Translations under genes and position numbers: made by a program
Source of the DNA: Shewanella salipaludis
GTDB taxonomy: Bacteria > Pseudomonadota > Gammaproteobacteria > Enterobacterales > Shewanellaceae
Assembly: GCF_012911865.1 (NCBI RefSeq)
Contig: NZ_JAAXYH010000011.1
Location: forward strand, 62,001 to 126,000
Direction: 5' to 3'
DNA: 64,000 bases
The notes under the pieces: model-generated
Database searches by the model: none
Told to the model about the DNA's origin: nothing
Seen by the model: the letters and a program-made list of their open reading frames with translations, nothing else
Shown: positions 35,903 through 46,482 of the stretch, piece by piece
How the letters are laid out: every line of letters starts with the position of its first letter
Numbering within the stretch: the first letter of the stretch is position 1

Positions 35903-36766
35903 CTATTCCACGTTCTGGATCTGTTCGCGCATCTGCTCGATTAAGACTTTCAGCTCCACGGCGGCGGCGGTGATTTCTGTGCTGATGGACTTGGAGGCCA
36001 GGGTGTTGGACTCGCGGTTGAACTCCTGCATCATGAAATCCAGCCGGCGGCCTTCGCTGCCGCCTTTCTTGAGGATGCGCCTCGCCTCGGTGACGTGGGC
36101 CTCGAGCCTGTCCATTTCTTCGGCGACGTCTTGTTTCTGTGCCAGCAGCACCATTTCCTGCTCTATGCGGGCGGGATCCAGTTCACCCTTGATCTCGGCG
36201 AGGCGGTTGTTGAGTTTCTCGCGTTGATATTCCATCACCTTGGGCATGTGTTCCCGTACCAGGGCGATCTGCTCGGTGACACCGTCGAGGCGGCTCAGCA
36301 GCATGTCTTTGATGGCGGCGCCTTCACGGCCGCGGGCCTCGATGAATTGATCTATGGCGCTGTCGAAGGCTTGCAGCAGATCTGCGCCTATGGCGTCCAT
36401 GTCTTGTTCCGAACTGGAAAGTACGCCGGGCCAGCGCAACAGATCCGTGAGGCTGAGCTCGCCCTGACCCGCTTCCTGCTTGAGCCAGTTGGCGGCGCTG
36501 AGCAGCTGTTTGGCCAAGTCCTGGTTGAGTTGCAGCTCGTTGTTGCTGCTGTCGGCCAGCTCGTAGCGCAGGTTGACTTCGACTTTGCCGCGATTTAAAC
36601 GTTTGCGCAGACGATCCCGCAGCACAGGTTCGAAGCTGCGAAATTGCTCAGGCAGGCGCAGGTAAGTTTCGAGATAGCGCTGATTGACAGAGCGAATTTC
36701 CCAGGAGGCTGTGCCCCATTGGGCTTTGTGCTCGATGCGAGCGTAGGCTGTCATGCTTTGGATCAT
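35903..36766 (-). CDS. yicC: YicC-family endoribonuclease
   Basis: 287 residues, the usual length. Starts MIQSMTAYAR, with the family features SWEIRSVNQRYLE, RLPEQFRSFEPVLRDRLRKRLNRGKVEVNLR and the C-terminal block GSEGRRLDFMMQEFNRESNTLASKS. YicC proteins are RNases involved in small RNA turnover. It is divergent from rph, the arrangement known from many gammaproteobacteria. Confidence 0.93.
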   Translation of the reverse strand: MIQSMTAYARIEHKAQWGTASWEIRSVNQRYLETYLRLPEQFRSFEPVLRDRLRKRLNRGKVEVNLRYELADSSNNELQLNQDLAKQLLSAANWLKQEAGQGELSLTDLLRWPGVLSSSEQDMDAIGADLLQAFDSAIDQFIEARGREGAAIKDMLLSRLDGVTEQIALVREHMPKVMEYQREKLNNRLAEIKGELDPARIEQEMVLLAQKQDVAEEMDRLEAHVTEARRILKKGGSEGRRLDFMMQEFNRESNTLASKSISTEITAAAVELKVLIEQMREQIQNVE

Positions 36767-36945
36767 GGGTTATCCCGTTGGTTTAAATCGGCAGATTGAA
36801 TGGCGATTATAGTGATCTTATCCCCGGGGTTAAAGTGAACCGGCCTCAGTTTGCATAGAATGGCGCGATAACATGGCATCCGGGAGCCCAAGCCCTTATA
36901 ATATGCAGCCAAAATCGGTAATGACTCTGAAAACAGGAATCTCGC

Positions 36946-37659
36946 ATGCGTCCAAGCAACAGAACGCCAGCTCAAACTCGTCCTATCACCATCACGCGTC
37001 AGTTCACCGCTCACGCAGAAGGTTCTGTGCTGGTCGAATTCGGTGAGACCAAGGTACTCTGTACCGCCAGCTTTACCGAAGGCGTGCCGCGCTTCCTCAA
37101 GGGCCAGGGCCAGGGCTGGGTGACGGCGGAATACGGCATGCTGCCGCGTTCGACCCACAGCCGCATGGACAGGGAAGCCGCCCGTGGCAAGCAATCGGGC
37201 CGCACCCAGGAGATCCAGCGTCTGATCGGCCGTGCCCTGCGCGCCGCCGTGGACATGAAGTCACTGGGCGAGAACACCATAGTGATCGACTGTGACGTGA
37301 TCCAGGCCGATGGCGGTACCCGTACCGCGGCGATCACAGGGGCCTGTGTGGCCCTGGTCGATGCATTGAACTGGGCCCGTGCCAAGGGCATACTCAAGAC
37401 CAATCCGCTCAAGTTCCTGATCGCCGCCGTCAGCGTCGGCATCTTCAAGGGCGAAGCCATCAGCGATCTCGAGTATCTGGAAGACAGCGCCGCCGAAACG
37501 GACATGAACGTGGTGATGACGGAAACCGGTAAGATCATCGAGATCCAGGGCACCGCCGAAGGCGAGCCGTTCAGCCATGAAGAATTGCTCGAACTGCTGG
37601 CGCTGGCCAAGAACAGCATTCGTGAGATAGTCGATGTACAGAAGTCGGCGTTGAATTAA
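36946..37659 (+). CDS. rph: Ribonuclease PH
   Basis: 237 residues, full length. It begins [16 protein letters not shown] and has the phosphorolytic core: [32 protein letters not shown], a phosphate-binding [12 protein letters not shown], and a C-terminal [20 protein letters not shown]. It trims the 3' ends of tRNA precursors. It lies upstream of pyrE as in E. coli, but here the frame is intact, unlike the frameshifted K-12 copy. Confidence 0.95.
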   Translation: MRPSNRTPAQTRPITITRQFTAHAEGSVLVEFGETKVLCTASFTEGVPRFLKGQGQGWVTAEYGMLPRSTHSRMDREAARGKQSGRTQEIQRLIGRALRAAVDMKSLGENTIVIDCDVIQADGGTRTAAITGACVALVDALNWARAKGILKTNPLKFLIAAVSVGIFKGEAISDLEYLEDSAAETDMNVVMTETGKIIEIQGTAEGEPFSHEELLELLALAKNSIREIVDVQKSALN

Positions 37660-37668
37660 GTTTATATG

Positions 37669-37693
37669 AAGGACCCGCAAGGGTCCTTTTTTT
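37669..37693 (+). terminator. Intrinsic terminator / attenuator between rph and pyrE
   Basis: Stem AAGGACCC/GGGTCCTT with a GCAA loop and a run of seven or more Ts, 10 bp after rph and about 75 bp before pyrE. In E. coli the equivalent terminator mediates UTP-sensitive attenuation of pyrE coupled to translation of rph; the spacing here allows the same. Confidence 0.8.
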
Positions 37694-37764
37694 GGATTAG
37701 CCAAGAGCAACGGCATAGATAATGAGAGCTGGGTTAGCGCCGGCTGTAATAACGAGGAGAGATT

Positions 37765-38406
37765 GTGAAAGCCTATCAGCGTGAGTTTATTGAATTTGCC
37801 TTAGAACGTCAGGTACTGAGATTTGGTGAGTTTACCCTTAAGTCGGGCCGTACCAGTCCTTATTTCTTCAATGCCGGCCTGTTCAATACCGGCCGGGATC
37901 TGGCGCGTCTGGGGCGTTTCTATGCCGCCGCGCTGGTGGATTCGGGCATAGAGTATGATCTGCTGTTCGGCCCTGCCTACAAGGGGATCCCCATAGCCAC
38001 TACTACTGCGGTGGCGCTGGCGGAACATCATGATCTCGACATGCCTTATTGCTTCAATCGCAAAGAGAAGAAAGATCACGGCGAAGGCGGCAGCCTGGTC
38101 GGCAGTGAGCTGACGGGCAAGGTGATGCTGGTGGATGATGTGATCACCGCAGGTACCGCCATACGTGAGTCCATGGATATCATAGCGGCCCATGAAGCTC
38201 AGCTGGCCGGGGTGTTGATCGCGCTCGACCGTCAGGAGAAGGGCAAGGGGGAGCTGTCGGCGATTCAGGAAGTGGAGCGTGATTTCGGCTGCAAGATAGT
38301 GTCCATCATCAAACTGGCGGATCTGATCGATTATCTGTCTGAAAAGTCAGGGATGGAAACCGAGCTGGCAGCCGTGAGCCGCTACCGCGACCAATACGGC
38401 ATCTGA
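37765..38406 (+). CDS. pyrE: Orotate phosphoribosyltransferase
   Basis: 213 residues, GTG start preceded by GAGGAGAG. Family features: [39 protein letters not shown] (catalytic Lys loop) and the PRPP-binding [13 protein letters not shown]. It converts orotate and PRPP to OMP in pyrimidine synthesis. It follows rph and an attenuator-like terminator and converges on folE. Confidence 0.96.
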   Translation: MKAYQREFIEFALERQVLRFGEFTLKSGRTSPYFFNAGLFNTGRDLARLGRFYAAALVDSGIEYDLLFGPAYKGIPIATTTAVALAEHHDLDMPYCFNRKEKKDHGEGGSLVGSELTGKVMLVDDVITAGTAIRESMDIIAAHEAQLAGVLIALDRQEKGKGELSAIQEVERDFGCKIVSIIKLADLIDYLSEKSGMETELAAVSRYRDQYGI

Positions 38407-38444
38407 TGCCGGCGCAGGTGTCGCTTGAGCGACTCGGCCACAAT

Positions 38445-38473
38445 AAAAAGCCAGACCCAAGGTCTGGCTTTTT
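38445..38473. terminator. Bidirectional terminator between pyrE and folE
   Basis: AAAAAGCCAGACC, loop CAA, GGTCTGGCTTTTT: a perfect 13-bp stem including T tracts on both strands, between the convergent pyrE and folE. Confidence 0.88.
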
Positions 38474-38516
38474 GTTTATTGCGCGCTTGAGCGCGAGTGA
38501 GGCGCCGGCGGGACTA

Positions 38517-39176
38517 TTACTGATGCAGGAATTCGGCGCGGGTAGCAGGGTTGCTCTTGAAGATGCCGCCCAGTGCCGTGGTGGTGGTGCTGCTGGTGGA
38601 GTCCATCACGCCGCGGGATTTCACGCAGTAGTGCACAGCATCTATCTTGACCGCCACATCTTTGCTTTCCAGCAGCGCCTGTAGGGCCACCAGAATCTGT
38701 TGGGTCATGCGTTCCTGTACCTGGGGTCGCTGGGCGAAGAAGCGCACTATGCGGTTGATCTTCGACAGGCCAATGATCTTCTTGTGCGGCAGATAGGCGA
38801 CTGTGGCCACCCCGTCTATGGTCACCAAGTGGTGTTCACAGGTGCTGGTGAGGCTGATGTCCTGCACCTTGACCATTTCATCGAAGCCCATCTTGTTGTC
38901 TATGACGGTGATCTTGGGGAAATTGGCATAATCCAGGCCGGAGAAGATCTCATCGACATACATCTTGGCGATGCGGCGCGGGGTATCTGCGAGGCTGTCA
39001 TCACTGAGATCCAATGACATCAGAGTCAGGACTTCTTTCATATGATGTTCGATGCGCTCTTTGCGCTCGTCGGCACTCAGGCCGCAGGGGATCATGGGGG
39101 TTTCCAGGCCGCGCTCGCTCAGTGCCGTGCGTACCGTCAATGCTGCTTCGGATAATACCGCTTCTTTCGATGTCAT
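38517..39176 (-). CDS. folE: GTP cyclohydrolase I
   Basis: 219 residues from [15 protein letters not shown] is 5 bases upstream of this ATG, while a start at 39194 has no such site. Zinc and catalytic motifs: [13 protein letters not shown] (Cys and two His), [14 protein letters not shown], and the C-terminal [22 protein letters not shown] (Cys as third zinc ligand). First step of tetrahydrofolate synthesis. Monocistronic. Confidence 0.95.
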   Translation of the reverse strand: MTSKEAVLSEAALTVRTALSERGLETPMIPCGLSADERKERIEHHMKEVLTLMSLDLSDDSLADTPRRIAKMYVDEIFSGLDYANFPKITVIDNKMGFDEMVKVQDISLTSTCEHHLVTIDGVATVAYLPHKKIIGLSKINRIVRFFAQRPQVQERMTQQILVALQALLESKDVAVKIDAVHYCVKSRGVMDSTSSTTTTALGGIFKSNPATRAEFLHQ

Positions 39177-39354
39177 GGGTTCCTCCACTACCACAGGCAG
39201 TGGTTGTCACTGTGTGCCTCTCTCCATGGCCTTGGCTATGCAGCGCCCTGGAGACCGGCAATATACTCTGGGATTGCGCCCCTTCGAGGGCGCGGAGGGG
39301 GAGAATACCCTGAATTGCTGTAAATTCATACCGTCGGGCGGACAAAAGACCACA

Positions 39355-39390
39355 AAAAAGCCGATGGCCAGCAGTGGCTATCGGCTTTTT
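39355..39390 (-). terminator. Terminator downstream of slmA
   Basis: Stem GCCGATGGCCA/TGGCTATCGGC with A and T tracts on both sides, 90 bp after slmA. The T run suits minus-strand transcripts. No gene is seen on the plus strand before it. Confidence 0.72.
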
Positions 39391-39479
39391 GTGACTAGTC
39401 ATTCGCATCGGGCGCTAGTGTAGAGGGGTTGGTTCTAAGAGGCCCAACCTTCCCATGCCGTAGCTTGCCCTGTGTTGTT

Positions 39480-40073
39480 CTAGCTCTGCAGCAATTGTTG
39501 CTGGATGAAGTTCCACTGCTGCTCGAAGTGTTGGGTAGGCTTCTGTTTGAACTCGCTGCGGACGAATTGGGCTATGCGGCCTTCGGCAACCGCCAGCAGC
39601 AGGTTGGCCAGTATGGCTTCGTCCAGGTTAAAGCCTTTGCCTTCGCGCAGGGTCTTTTCCCGCAGGATTTGCTTCAGGTGGGTCTCTATCTTGGCGAACA
39701 GGCTGCCGATGCGGCTGCGCAGGCGTTCGTTTTCACCCAAGAGGGCATCGCCGTTGAGTACCCTGGAGATCCCAGGATTGCGCTCGGCGAACACCAGCAA
39801 GAGCTGCAGTGCCTGCTGGCAACGCTTCATGGTGTCTTTTTCTTCGTCCATGATGAGGTTGATGCGTGACAACAAGGATTCTTCGATAAACTCGATCAAG
39901 CCCTCGAACATCCTGGCCTTGCTGGGGAAGTGGCGATACAGTGCCGCCTCGGACACCCCGACTTCGGCGGCCAGTTTTGCCGTGGTGATCCTTTGTCCCG
40001 GGTTGGTTTCCAACATCTGTGCCAGACACTGGAGAATATGTTCACGGCGATTTATTTTTGGGGTTACAGCCAT
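39480..40073 (-). CDS. slmA: Nucleoid occlusion factor SlmA (TetR fold)
   Basis: 197 residues. N-terminal helix-turn-helix ([31 protein letters not shown] contains the recognition helix) and the ending [14 protein letters not shown] typical of SlmA. It binds specific chromosomal sites and blocks FtsZ assembly over the nucleoid. Last gene of the coaBC-dut-slmA series, the usual order. Confidence 0.95.
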   Translation of the reverse strand: MAVTPKINRREHILQCLAQMLETNPGQRITTAKLAAEVGVSEAALYRHFPSKARMFEGLIEFIEESLLSRINLIMDEEKDTMKRCQQALQLLLVFAERNPGISRVLNGDALLGENERLRSRIGSLFAKIETHLKQILREKTLREGKGFNLDEAILANLLLAVAEGRIAQFVRSEFKQKPTQHFEQQWNFIQQQLLQS

Positions 40074-40139
40074 TGCAGTTTCCTTCGCTCAATTCTTAGC
40101 TCAACTCTTAGATCAATCCTTGGATCAATCATCGACAGA

Positions 40140-40598
40140 TTAGTTGGTGCCCGAGTGGCCAAATCCGCCTTCACCACGATCTGAGCTGTCAAACTCGTCG
40201 ACCAGTTTGAATTGTGCCTGCACTACGGGAACGAAGACCAGCTGTGCCAGTCTGTCGCCTATCTCCAGGGTGAAGGGCTGCTGACTGCGATTCCAGCAGG
40301 ACACCATTAGCGGCCCCTGATAGTCCGAGTCTATGAGGCCGACCAGATTGCCGAGCACTATGCCGTGTTTATGACCCAGGCCGGAGCGTGGCAGGATCAC
40401 CGCCGCCAAACTGGGATCGGCCACATGGACGGCGATGCCAGTGGGGATCAGCACGGTTTCGCCCGGGGCCAGGGTCAGGTCTGTGTCGAGCATGGCCCGC
40501 AGATCCATGCCGGCGCTGCCTGGGGTGGCATAGGCAGGCAGGGGAAACTCGGAGCCTATGCGCGAATCGAGGATTTTCAGTTCTATTGGTGTCTTCAT
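40140..40598 (-). CDS. dut: dUTP diphosphatase
   Basis: 152 residues. Trimeric dUTPase motifs in order: [37 protein letters not shown] (catalytic Asp), [10 protein letters not shown], and the flexible tail [10 protein letters not shown]. It hydrolyses dUTP to dUMP. It overlaps coaBC by 4 bases. Confidence 0.96.
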   Translation of the reverse strand: MKTPIELKILDSRIGSEFPLPAYATPGSAGMDLRAMLDTDLTLAPGETVLIPTGIAVHVADPSLAAVILPRSGLGHKHGIVLGNLVGLIDSDYQGPLMVSCWNRSQQPFTLEIGDRLAQLVFVPVVQAQFKLVDEFDSSDRGEGGFGHSGTN

Positions 40599-41791
40599 TT
40601 ATGGGTTATTTTTTTCATTATCAATGAGAGCAATTGTCCGGCAAGGCTGAGCTTATCGGTCGCGGGTAAATCCTGGCTGCCATCTTGCCAAAAGACCCGC
40701 AGGGCATTGGCATCGGCATTGAAGCCAAGACCGGCAACCGAGACATCGTTGGCGGCTATCATATCCAGCTTCTTGTTGTTGAGTTTGCCCCTGGCGTAGG
40801 CCTCGACATCGTGCGTCTCGGCGGCAAAACCCACGGTAAAGGGTCTGGGGCTATGGCTGGCAACCGTGGCTAAGATATCAGGATTGCGTACCAGTGCAAG
40901 CTGCATCTGCTCGCTTGACTTCTTGATCTTACCGGCGGCGACTTCGGCGACGCGATAGTCGGCGACCGCGGCGCAACCGATAAAAATACCATGCTGATCA
41001 ACATTATCCATCACGGCCTGCAGCATCTCCTGCGCCGACTCTACATCTATGCGGTGCACGCCGGCCGGGGTTGGCAGGGTGACGGGGCCGGCAACCAGGG
41101 TGACCTTGGCGCCCATGTCGGTCGCGGCCTTGGCCAGGGCGAAGCCCATCTTGCCCGAGCTGTGGTTGGAGATGTAACGCACGGGATCTATGGCCTCGCG
41201 GGTGGGCCCGGCGGTGATCAATATCGTCTGGCCGGCAAAACTCTTGGGGGCAAAGAACTGCTCCGTCAACCGGGCGATGGCCAAAGGCTCCAGCATGCGT
41301 CCGGGACCGACTTCGCCGCAGGCCTGGCTGCCGCTGTCTGGGCCCCAGAGGGTGAGTCCACGCTGCGCCAGCTGGGCGAGGTTTGCCTGGGTGGCGGCGT
41401 TGCGGTACATCTGCTGGTTCATCGCCGGGCAAAGCACCACTGGGGCTTGGGTAGCCAAACAGGTGGTGGTGAGTATGTCATCTGCCATGCCGGCATTGAT
41501 GCGGGCAAGCAGGTTGGCCGTGGCGGGGGCTATCAACAGCATATCGGCCCAACGCGCCAATTCTATATGTCCCATGGCGGCTTCGGCGGCCGGATCCAGC
41601 AGGCTGGTGGCCACCGGATGACCGGACAGGGCCTGCAGTGTCAGCGGGGTAATAAACTCCAGCGCGCTCTGGCTCATGATCACCCGCACCTGGGCGCCAC
41701 GTTCCTTGAGGCGCCGCACCAGATCGGCACTCTTATAGGCGGCGATGCCGCCACCTATGCCCAGGAGTATTTTTTTATTGGTCAGGCTCAC
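40595..41791 (-). CDS. coaBC: Bifunctional phosphopantothenoylcysteine decarboxylase / synthase
   Basis: 398 residues. N-terminal FMN-dependent CoaC domain: [44 protein letters not shown] (substrate loop with PAMN). C-terminal CoaB domain from about 185: [27 protein letters not shown] is its opening, later GFAAETHD and [12 protein letters not shown]. Two steps of coenzyme A synthesis. First gene of the minus-strand operon, divergent from radC. Confidence 0.95.
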   Translation of the reverse strand: MSLTNKKILLGIGGGIAAYKSADLVRRLKERGAQVRVIMSQSALEFITPLTLQALSGHPVATSLLDPAAEAAMGHIELARWADMLLIAPATANLLARINAGMADDILTTTCLATQAPVVLCPAMNQQMYRNAATQANLAQLAQRGLTLWGPDSGSQACGEVGPGRMLEPLAIARLTEQFFAPKSFAGQTILITAGPTREAIDPVRYISNHSSGKMGFALAKAATDMGAKVTLVAGPVTLPTPAGVHRIDVESAQEMLQAVMDNVDQHGIFIGCAAVADYRVAEVAAGKIKKSSEQMQLALVRNPDILATVASHSPRPFTVGFAAETHDVEAYARGKLNNKKLDMIAANDVSVAGLGFNADANALRVFWQDGSQDLPATDKLSLAGQLLSLIMKKITHK

Positions 41792-41930
41792 AGACTCAAT
41801 CCGACTGAGAAATCATTGCGCCAACGATATCACAAAGGGTTTCGCTGTTGTGAGGCCAAGGGGGAAAAATTATGTTCCATACTGTTTAGGAACAGCCGTT
41901 AAATCAGCAGGCTTGGACAGGGAGTGGCGG

Positions 41931-42608
41931 ATGGGAATTAAAGACTGGCCCGAGGGTGAGGGGCCCAGGGATAGGTTGCTGCAACTGGGGGCCAACTTGC
42001 TCTCAGACGCCGAATTGCTGGCGGTGTTGTTGCGCAGCGGCATCCCCGGCGTGGATGCCGTCGAGCTTGCCCGCGGCATGATCAACGAGTTTGGCGGTCT
42101 GAGGGGCCTGTTGGCGGCATCCAGGCAGCAGTTGTGTCGACTTCCCGGGGTTGGCCCTGTAAAATACGCCCAGCTTCAGGCCGCTGCCGAGTTGGCACGG
42201 CGTGTGGCGCACGAAAATCTGCAAAGAGGCCAGGTTTTGACAAATCCCGATTTAACTCGGGACTATTTAATGCGACAATTGGCCGATCGCAGCTATGAAG
42301 TGTTCGCCATCTTGCTGCTCGATAGCCAGCACAGAGTGATACAGTTTGTAGAGCTATTTCGCGGCACCATAGATTCGGCATCGGTTTACCCTCGCGAAGT
42401 GGTTAGCCTGGTGTTGGAGAAAAAAGCTGCGGCAGTTATAGTGTGCCATAATCACCCGTCTGGCATTGCCGAGCCCAGCCAGGCTGACAGACGCATAACT
42501 GAACGCTTAAAAAATGCCTTGGCAACCATAGATGTTTCTTTGCTAGACCATATGGTTGTCGGCGACACTGAGATAGTATCCTTTGCGGAGCGAGGGTGGA
42601 TTAATTAA
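41931..42608 (+). CDS. radC: RadC/JAB-domain protein
   Basis: 225 residues from MGIKDWPEGE; GGGAG precedes this ATG, whereas the upstream open frame is non-homologous. N-terminal helix-hairpin-helix (LCRLPGVGPVKYAQLQ) and C-terminal JAB/MPN metal motif (E..., VIVCHNHPSG...D). Biochemical role is uncertain despite the historic DNA repair name. It is followed by rpmB-rpmG as in E. coli. Confidence 0.93.
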   Translation: MGIKDWPEGEGPRDRLLQLGANLLSDAELLAVLLRSGIPGVDAVELARGMINEFGGLRGLLAASRQQLCRLPGVGPVKYAQLQAAAELARRVAHENLQRGQVLTNPDLTRDYLMRQLADRSYEVFAILLLDSQHRVIQFVELFRGTIDSASVYPREVVSLVLEKKAAAVIVCHNHPSGIAEPSQADRRITERLKNALATIDVSLLDHMVVGDTEIVSFAERGWIN

Positions 42609-42616
42609 TCTATTGC

Positions 42617-42645
42617 TTGATCTTCCCTAGGGGATCGTGTATAAA
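42617..42645 (+). promoter_or_regulatory. Sigma-70 type promoter of rpmB-rpmG
   Basis: TTGATC, 17-base spacer, TATAAA, starting 9 bp after the radC stop and about 85 bp before rpmB. Confidence 0.6.
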
Positions 42646-42728
42646 ATGCGCCCTCTTTGTGCCTCGGGCGACGGCCATACGAGGTACATTAATGCTCGAG
42701 CGTTAAATTGTTTTTGGAGAAGATTGAC

Positions 42729-42965
42729 ATGTCAAGAGTATGCCAAGTTACTGGCAAGAAGCCGATGGTTGGTAACAACCGTTCGCATGCAAAAAACGCG
42801 ACCCGTCGTCGTTTTTTACCTAACCTGCAAAACCACCGTTTTTGGTTAGAAGAAGAAAAGCGTTTCGTACAGTTACGTATATCTACTAAAGGTATCCGTC
42901 TGATCGACAAAAAAGGTATCGAAGCAGTTGTTGCTGAACTTCGTGCCCGTGGCGAGAAGGTATAA
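42729..42965 (+). CDS. rpmB: 50S ribosomal protein L28
   Basis: 78 residues from [16 protein letters not shown] 11 bases upstream, so the earlier TTG is not used. It matches L28 over its full length ([18 protein letters not shown]). Rich in A/T third positions compared with neighbours, as for highly expressed ribosomal genes here. Operon with rpmG 6 bp downstream. Confidence 0.97.
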   Translation: MSRVCQVTGKKPMVGNNRSHAKNATRRRFLPNLQNHRFWLEEEKRFVQLRISTKGIRLIDKKGIEAVVAELRARGEKV

Positions 42966-42971
42966 TAGATC

Positions 42972-43145
42972 ATGGCTAAAGCTAAAGGTAATCGCGAGAA
43001 GATCAAATTAGTTTCAAGCGCTAAGACTGGTCACTTCTACACTACTGAGAAAAACAAGCGTAACATGCCTGAGAAAATGGAGATCAAGAAGTTTGATCCC
43101 GTTATCCGTCAGCACGTTATCTACAAAGAAGCTAAAATCAAGTAA
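42972..43145 (+). CDS. rpmG: 50S ribosomal protein L33
   Basis: 57 residues: [25 protein letters not shown]-type core and ending YKEAKIK. It lacks the zinc-ribbon CxxC pairs found in some L33 paralogues, so it is the zinc-free type. It directly follows rpmB. Confidence 0.97.
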   Translation: MAKAKGNREKIKLVSSAKTGHFYTTEKNKRNMPEKMEIKKFDPVIRQHVIYKEAKIK

Positions 43146-43167
43146 TTACTCGATTTCACTTCTTGCG

Positions 43168-43195
43168 AAAAGCCCCTTCTTGGGGCTTTTTTTTT
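43168..43195 (+). terminator. Terminator of rpmB-rpmG
   Basis: Stem AAAGCCCC/GGGGCTTT followed by a run of nine Ts, 23 bp after the rpmG stop. Confidence 0.9.
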
Positions 43196-43338
43196 GCCTG
43201 GCTAAATCCGGCTGCCGGCGGGAATGCGCCTGAAAGTATCATTATTTCTTCTACACTTATATTTGTGTAACACAAAGCGGCGATACTGACTGGTTATGAT
43301 AAAATACGGCCATCAAGTGAGATTAAATTCTTTTATTG

Positions 43339-43352
43339 TGAATTAAAATGCA
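43339..43352 (+). promoter_or_regulatory. Possible ARG box upstream of argA
   Basis: TGAATTAAAATGCA resembles an ArgR half-palindrome (consensus TGAATwwwwATTCA) with two mismatches, about 75 bp before argA. No second box at the usual spacing was clear. Confidence 0.3.
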
Positions 43353-43425
43353 ATAGCATAGCCAAAATTGTCAATGTGGGCAGGGCTGGTGCCCGTCCCG
43401 GGTCGAATAGAGGTGAAAATAACGC

Positions 43426-44748
43426 GTGCGTACCACTGAATTAGTCGATGGTTTCCGTCATTCCGCTCCCTATGTGAATGCTCACAGGGGCAAAACCTTC
43501 GTGGTGATGCTCGGCGGAGAAGCCCTGGCCCAGAGTCAATTTCGCGCCATCATCAACGATGTCGCCCTGCTGCATAGCCTGGGGATCAAGGTCGTGCTGG
43601 TGTACGGCGCCAGGCCACAGATAGATGCGGCGCTCGGCAGCAACAATATTGCACCAGCCTATCACAATGGCGTGCGGATCACCGACGAAGACACCCTGAG
43701 GGTGATCAAGCAGGTGGCCGGGGCCTTGCAGTTCGACATTACCGCCCGCCTGTCCATGAGCCTGAGCAATACCCCAATGCAGGGGGCGCAGATCAACCTA
43801 GTCAGCGGGAACTTTGTGATCGCCCAGCCGCTGGGGATCGATGATGGGGTGGATTTCCAACTCAGCGGCAAGGTGCGCCGCATCGATGTCGAGGGCCTGC
43901 GGCATCAGCTGGATAAGAATTGCATAGTGTTGATGGGGCCGATTGCCGCCTCGGTCACAGGCGAGAGTTTCAACCTGACGGCCGAAGAAGTTGCGACCCA
44001 GGTGGCCATCAAGCTCAAGGCCGACAAGATGATAGGTTTCAGTGCCCAGAGCGGGATCCTAGACAGTAATGGTGAGGTCATCGCCGAGCTGATGCCGACC
44101 GATGCACAACAGATCCTCGATCGGCTGGAGGCGGAGCAACAACCTTGCATAGGCACTACGGCCTTCCTCAAGGCCAGCATAGACGCCTGTCGTAACGGCG
44201 TGCCCAGATGCCATCTGGTCAGCTATCTCGAAGACGGTGCCCTGTTGCAGGAGTTATTCTCCCGAGAGGGCATAGGTACCCAGATAGTGACAGAGAGCGC
44301 CGAGCGACTGCGCCGGGCAACCATAGCGGATATCGGCGGGGTATTGAATCTGATCCGGCCACTGGAAGAGCAGGGCATATTGGTACGGCGTTCCCGCGAG
44401 CAGCTGGAAATAGAGATAGAGCAGTTCATGTTGATCGAGCGCGATGGGCTGGTCATTGGCTGCGCCGCCCTCTACCCCTTCGAGGAAGACAATGCCGGCG
44501 AATTCGCCTGTCTGGTGGTACACCCTGACTACCGGGATGCGGATAGAGGCAGCCTGTTGCTGAAGAACATCATCAATCAGGCGAGAGTCAGGGGCTACGG
44601 TCGACTGTTTGCCCTCACCACCCGCAGCATTCACTGGTTCTTGGAGCATGGCTTCAACATAGTCGAAGTGGATGCCTTGCCGCAGAAGAAGAAGCAGCTG
44701 TATAACTATCAGCGGCGCTCCAAGATTCTCGCCCTGGATCTGCAGTAA
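43426..44748 (+). CDS. argA: N-acetylglutamate synthase
   Basis: 440 residues, GTG start. Amino-acid kinase-like domain first ([22 protein letters not shown]), then a GNAT acetyltransferase domain with [22 protein letters not shown] and a final [12 protein letters not shown]. Length and order match the ArgA of E. coli type. First step of arginine synthesis, usually inhibited by arginine. Monocistronic, with a perfect terminator shared with rarD. Confidence 0.94.
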   Translation: MRTTELVDGFRHSAPYVNAHRGKTFVVMLGGEALAQSQFRAIINDVALLHSLGIKVVLVYGARPQIDAALGSNNIAPAYHNGVRITDEDTLRVIKQVAGALQFDITARLSMSLSNTPMQGAQINLVSGNFVIAQPLGIDDGVDFQLSGKVRRIDVEGLRHQLDKNCIVLMGPIAASVTGESFNLTAEEVATQVAIKLKADKMIGFSAQSGILDSNGEVIAELMPTDAQQILDRLEAEQQPCIGTTAFLKASIDACRNGVPRCHLVSYLEDGALLQELFSREGIGTQIVTESAERLRRATIADIGGVLNLIRPLEEQGILVRRSREQLEIEIEQFMLIERDGLVIGCAALYPFEEDNAGEFACLVVHPDYRDADRGSLLLKNIINQARVRGYGRLFALTTRSIHWFLEHGFNIVEVDALPQKKKQLYNYQRRSKILALDLQ

Positions 44749-44757
44749 GCGCCCAAT

Positions 44758-44784
44758 AAAAATGCCAGCTCAGCTGGCATTTTT
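44758..44784. terminator. Bidirectional terminator between argA and rarD
   Basis: AAAAATGCCAGC, loop TCA, GCTGGCATTTTT: a perfect 12-bp stem with A and T ends, 10 bp after argA and 43 bp after the convergent rarD stop. Confidence 0.9.
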
Positions 44785-44826
44785 CGTTTCATCGTCAGTT
44801 TGTCGCCTCGCCAACGGTTTGCCGAG

Positions 44827-45726
44827 CTAGTCGGGCACCAGCCTGGTTTGCTTGCGTCTGATGAGCATGTCGGCACTGAACAGCAGCAAGGCGCTCCAGA
44901 TGAAGCCGAAGGTGATGCTCTTCTCGACATCGAAAGGCTCGTTAAATACGGCTATGGCCATGATGAACATGATGCTGGGGCCTATGTATTGCAGGAAACC
45001 CAACAGGGTCAGGGGGATCCTGACGGCGGCACCGGCGAAGCATAACAAGGGAATGGTGGTCACTATGCCGGCGGCCATCAACATCAGGTTCATCTGCCAG
45101 GGGTTGGTGAACATGTTGGCGCTGGCGCTGTCCAGGGTCAGCAGCAGATAGCTCAGCGCCACGGGCAGCAGGATCGCGGTTTCGACCAGCAGCCCAGTCT
45201 TGGCATCGACATTGACCTTCTTGCGCAATAGGCCGTAGAAGCCGAAGGAACCCGCCAATGCCAGTGAGACCAAGGGGATGGAGCCGAAAGAGAGCAACTG
45301 GATCATCACCCCTATGCAGGCGAGCGCCACCGCAACCCATTGCAGCTTACGCAGTCTCTCCCCCAAGAACAGCATGCCTAACAACACGTTGAGCAGGGGG
45401 TTGATGAAGTAACCCAGGCTGGCATCCAGCATGTGGTCGTTATTCACCGCCCAGATAAACAACAGCCAGTTACCGGCGATCAGCACAGAGGTCAGCAGCA
45501 ACACCGCCAGTTGCTTCGGCTGGCGCAGCAGCAACCTCAGGCGGGAGAAACCGCCGATGCCGGCCATCAGCAACAACATGAAGGCGAACGACCAGATGAT
45601 GCGGTGCAGCAGTATTTCGGTGGCGGCCACCTGTTGCAGCAGTTTGAAGTACAGAGGCGCAAAGCCCCAGAGGCAATAGGCGCAAATCGCCAGGAAGATC
45701 CCTTTGCGGTGTTCGAGATTGGGCAT
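44827..45726 (-). CDS. rarD: RarD-type EamA transporter
   Basis: 299 residues from MPNLEHRKGI; the frame is open upstream to 46062, but that part is the shadow of the thioesterase gene. Ten hydrophobic segments in two EamA halves, with AICAYCLWGFAPLYFKLL at the start and FIWSALLLFSADML at the end. Family known as the chloramphenicol-sensitive protein RarD; substrate unproven. Neighbours yigI and recQ match E. coli order. Confidence 0.9.
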   Translation of the reverse strand: MPNLEHRKGIFLAICAYCLWGFAPLYFKLLQQVAATEILLHRIIWSFAFMLLLMAGIGGFSRLRLLLRQPKQLAVLLLTSVLIAGNWLLFIWAVNNDHMLDASLGYFINPLLNVLLGMLFLGERLRKLQWVAVALACIGVMIQLLSFGSIPLVSLALAGSFGFYGLLRKKVNVDAKTGLLVETAILLPVALSYLLLTLDSASANMFTNPWQMNLMLMAAGIVTTIPLLCFAGAAVRIPLTLLGFLQYIGPSIMFIMAIAVFNEPFDVEKSITFGFIWSALLLFSADMLIRRKQTRLVPD

Positions 45727-45851
45727 GTGAGCAGTTCGGAGTCGATTGGAATGGCGATTGTAGGCCCTCGAACTGCCTGGCTCAAGCCTTGGGGTTATTT
45801 CTTTTGGCGCTCCCTGTCCCGTTAGTCTGCCATGGCCGGCAAACACAAGCG

Positions 45852-46316
45852 CTAGCCGACCATGTAGGTGCCTGTGCCGAAGGCGATGTGAGTGCCTTGC
45901 TCGTTGTGCAGCTCCATGCGGCAGACAGAGACCCTGTTGCCGGCGCGGATCACGCTGCCCGTGCCGGTGAAGACATCGCCGCGACCGGGGCGCAGATAAT
46001 CGACCCGCATGTCTATGGTGCCCAGGGTCTTGAGCCTTTGCTGTAATGCCTCCAGGGACCAATCGTCACGGCTGGCCACCAGGCCGGCGAAGGCGGTCAG
46101 GCCGCCGACCACGTCCAGTATGGTGGCTGTCACGCCGCCATGGAGGATCTGCTGGTGTATGTTGCCTATCAGCTCTGGCTTCATCCTGATAGTCACTTCG
46201 ACGCCGTCGAGATCATAGCGTTTGATGTCCAATCCCAGCAGGTTATGGAAGGGCACCTGGGCGTCGAAAATCTGGGCGACCCTTTGGAGTGTTGCTGTTT
46301 GAATAGCTGTAGCCAT
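45852..46316 (-). CDS. yigI: Hot-dog fold thioesterase (YigI-like)
   Basis: 154 residues. PaaI/YigI-type hot-dog domain: FHNLLGLDI, the catalytic region GNIHQQILHGGVTATILDVVGG, IDMRVDYLRPG and CRMELHNEQGTHIAFGTGTYMV. Probably an acyl-CoA thioesterase. It lies between rarD and recQ as in E. coli, where pldA is also present but is absent here. Confidence 0.87.
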   Translation of the reverse strand: MATAIQTATLQRVAQIFDAQVPFHNLLGLDIKRYDLDGVEVTIRMKPELIGNIHQQILHGGVTATILDVVGGLTAFAGLVASRDDWSLEALQQRLKTLGTIDMRVDYLRPGRGDVFTGTGSVIRAGNRVSVCRMELHNEQGTHIAFGTGTYMVG

Positions 46317-46482
46317 GTGTGTCCCTGTGTCTATGCGACCCGAATCATTCTGTTTAGAGCAATTAATCTACCGTCATTCAGGCAAGAAATGCAAACCCAA
46401 GGAGACGCGAAGACGATTGAGGCAAGACAGGGCAGGCGAGCTGGATTAGAATAGTGCGCCTCACTTTTGACATCCGAGCCCC

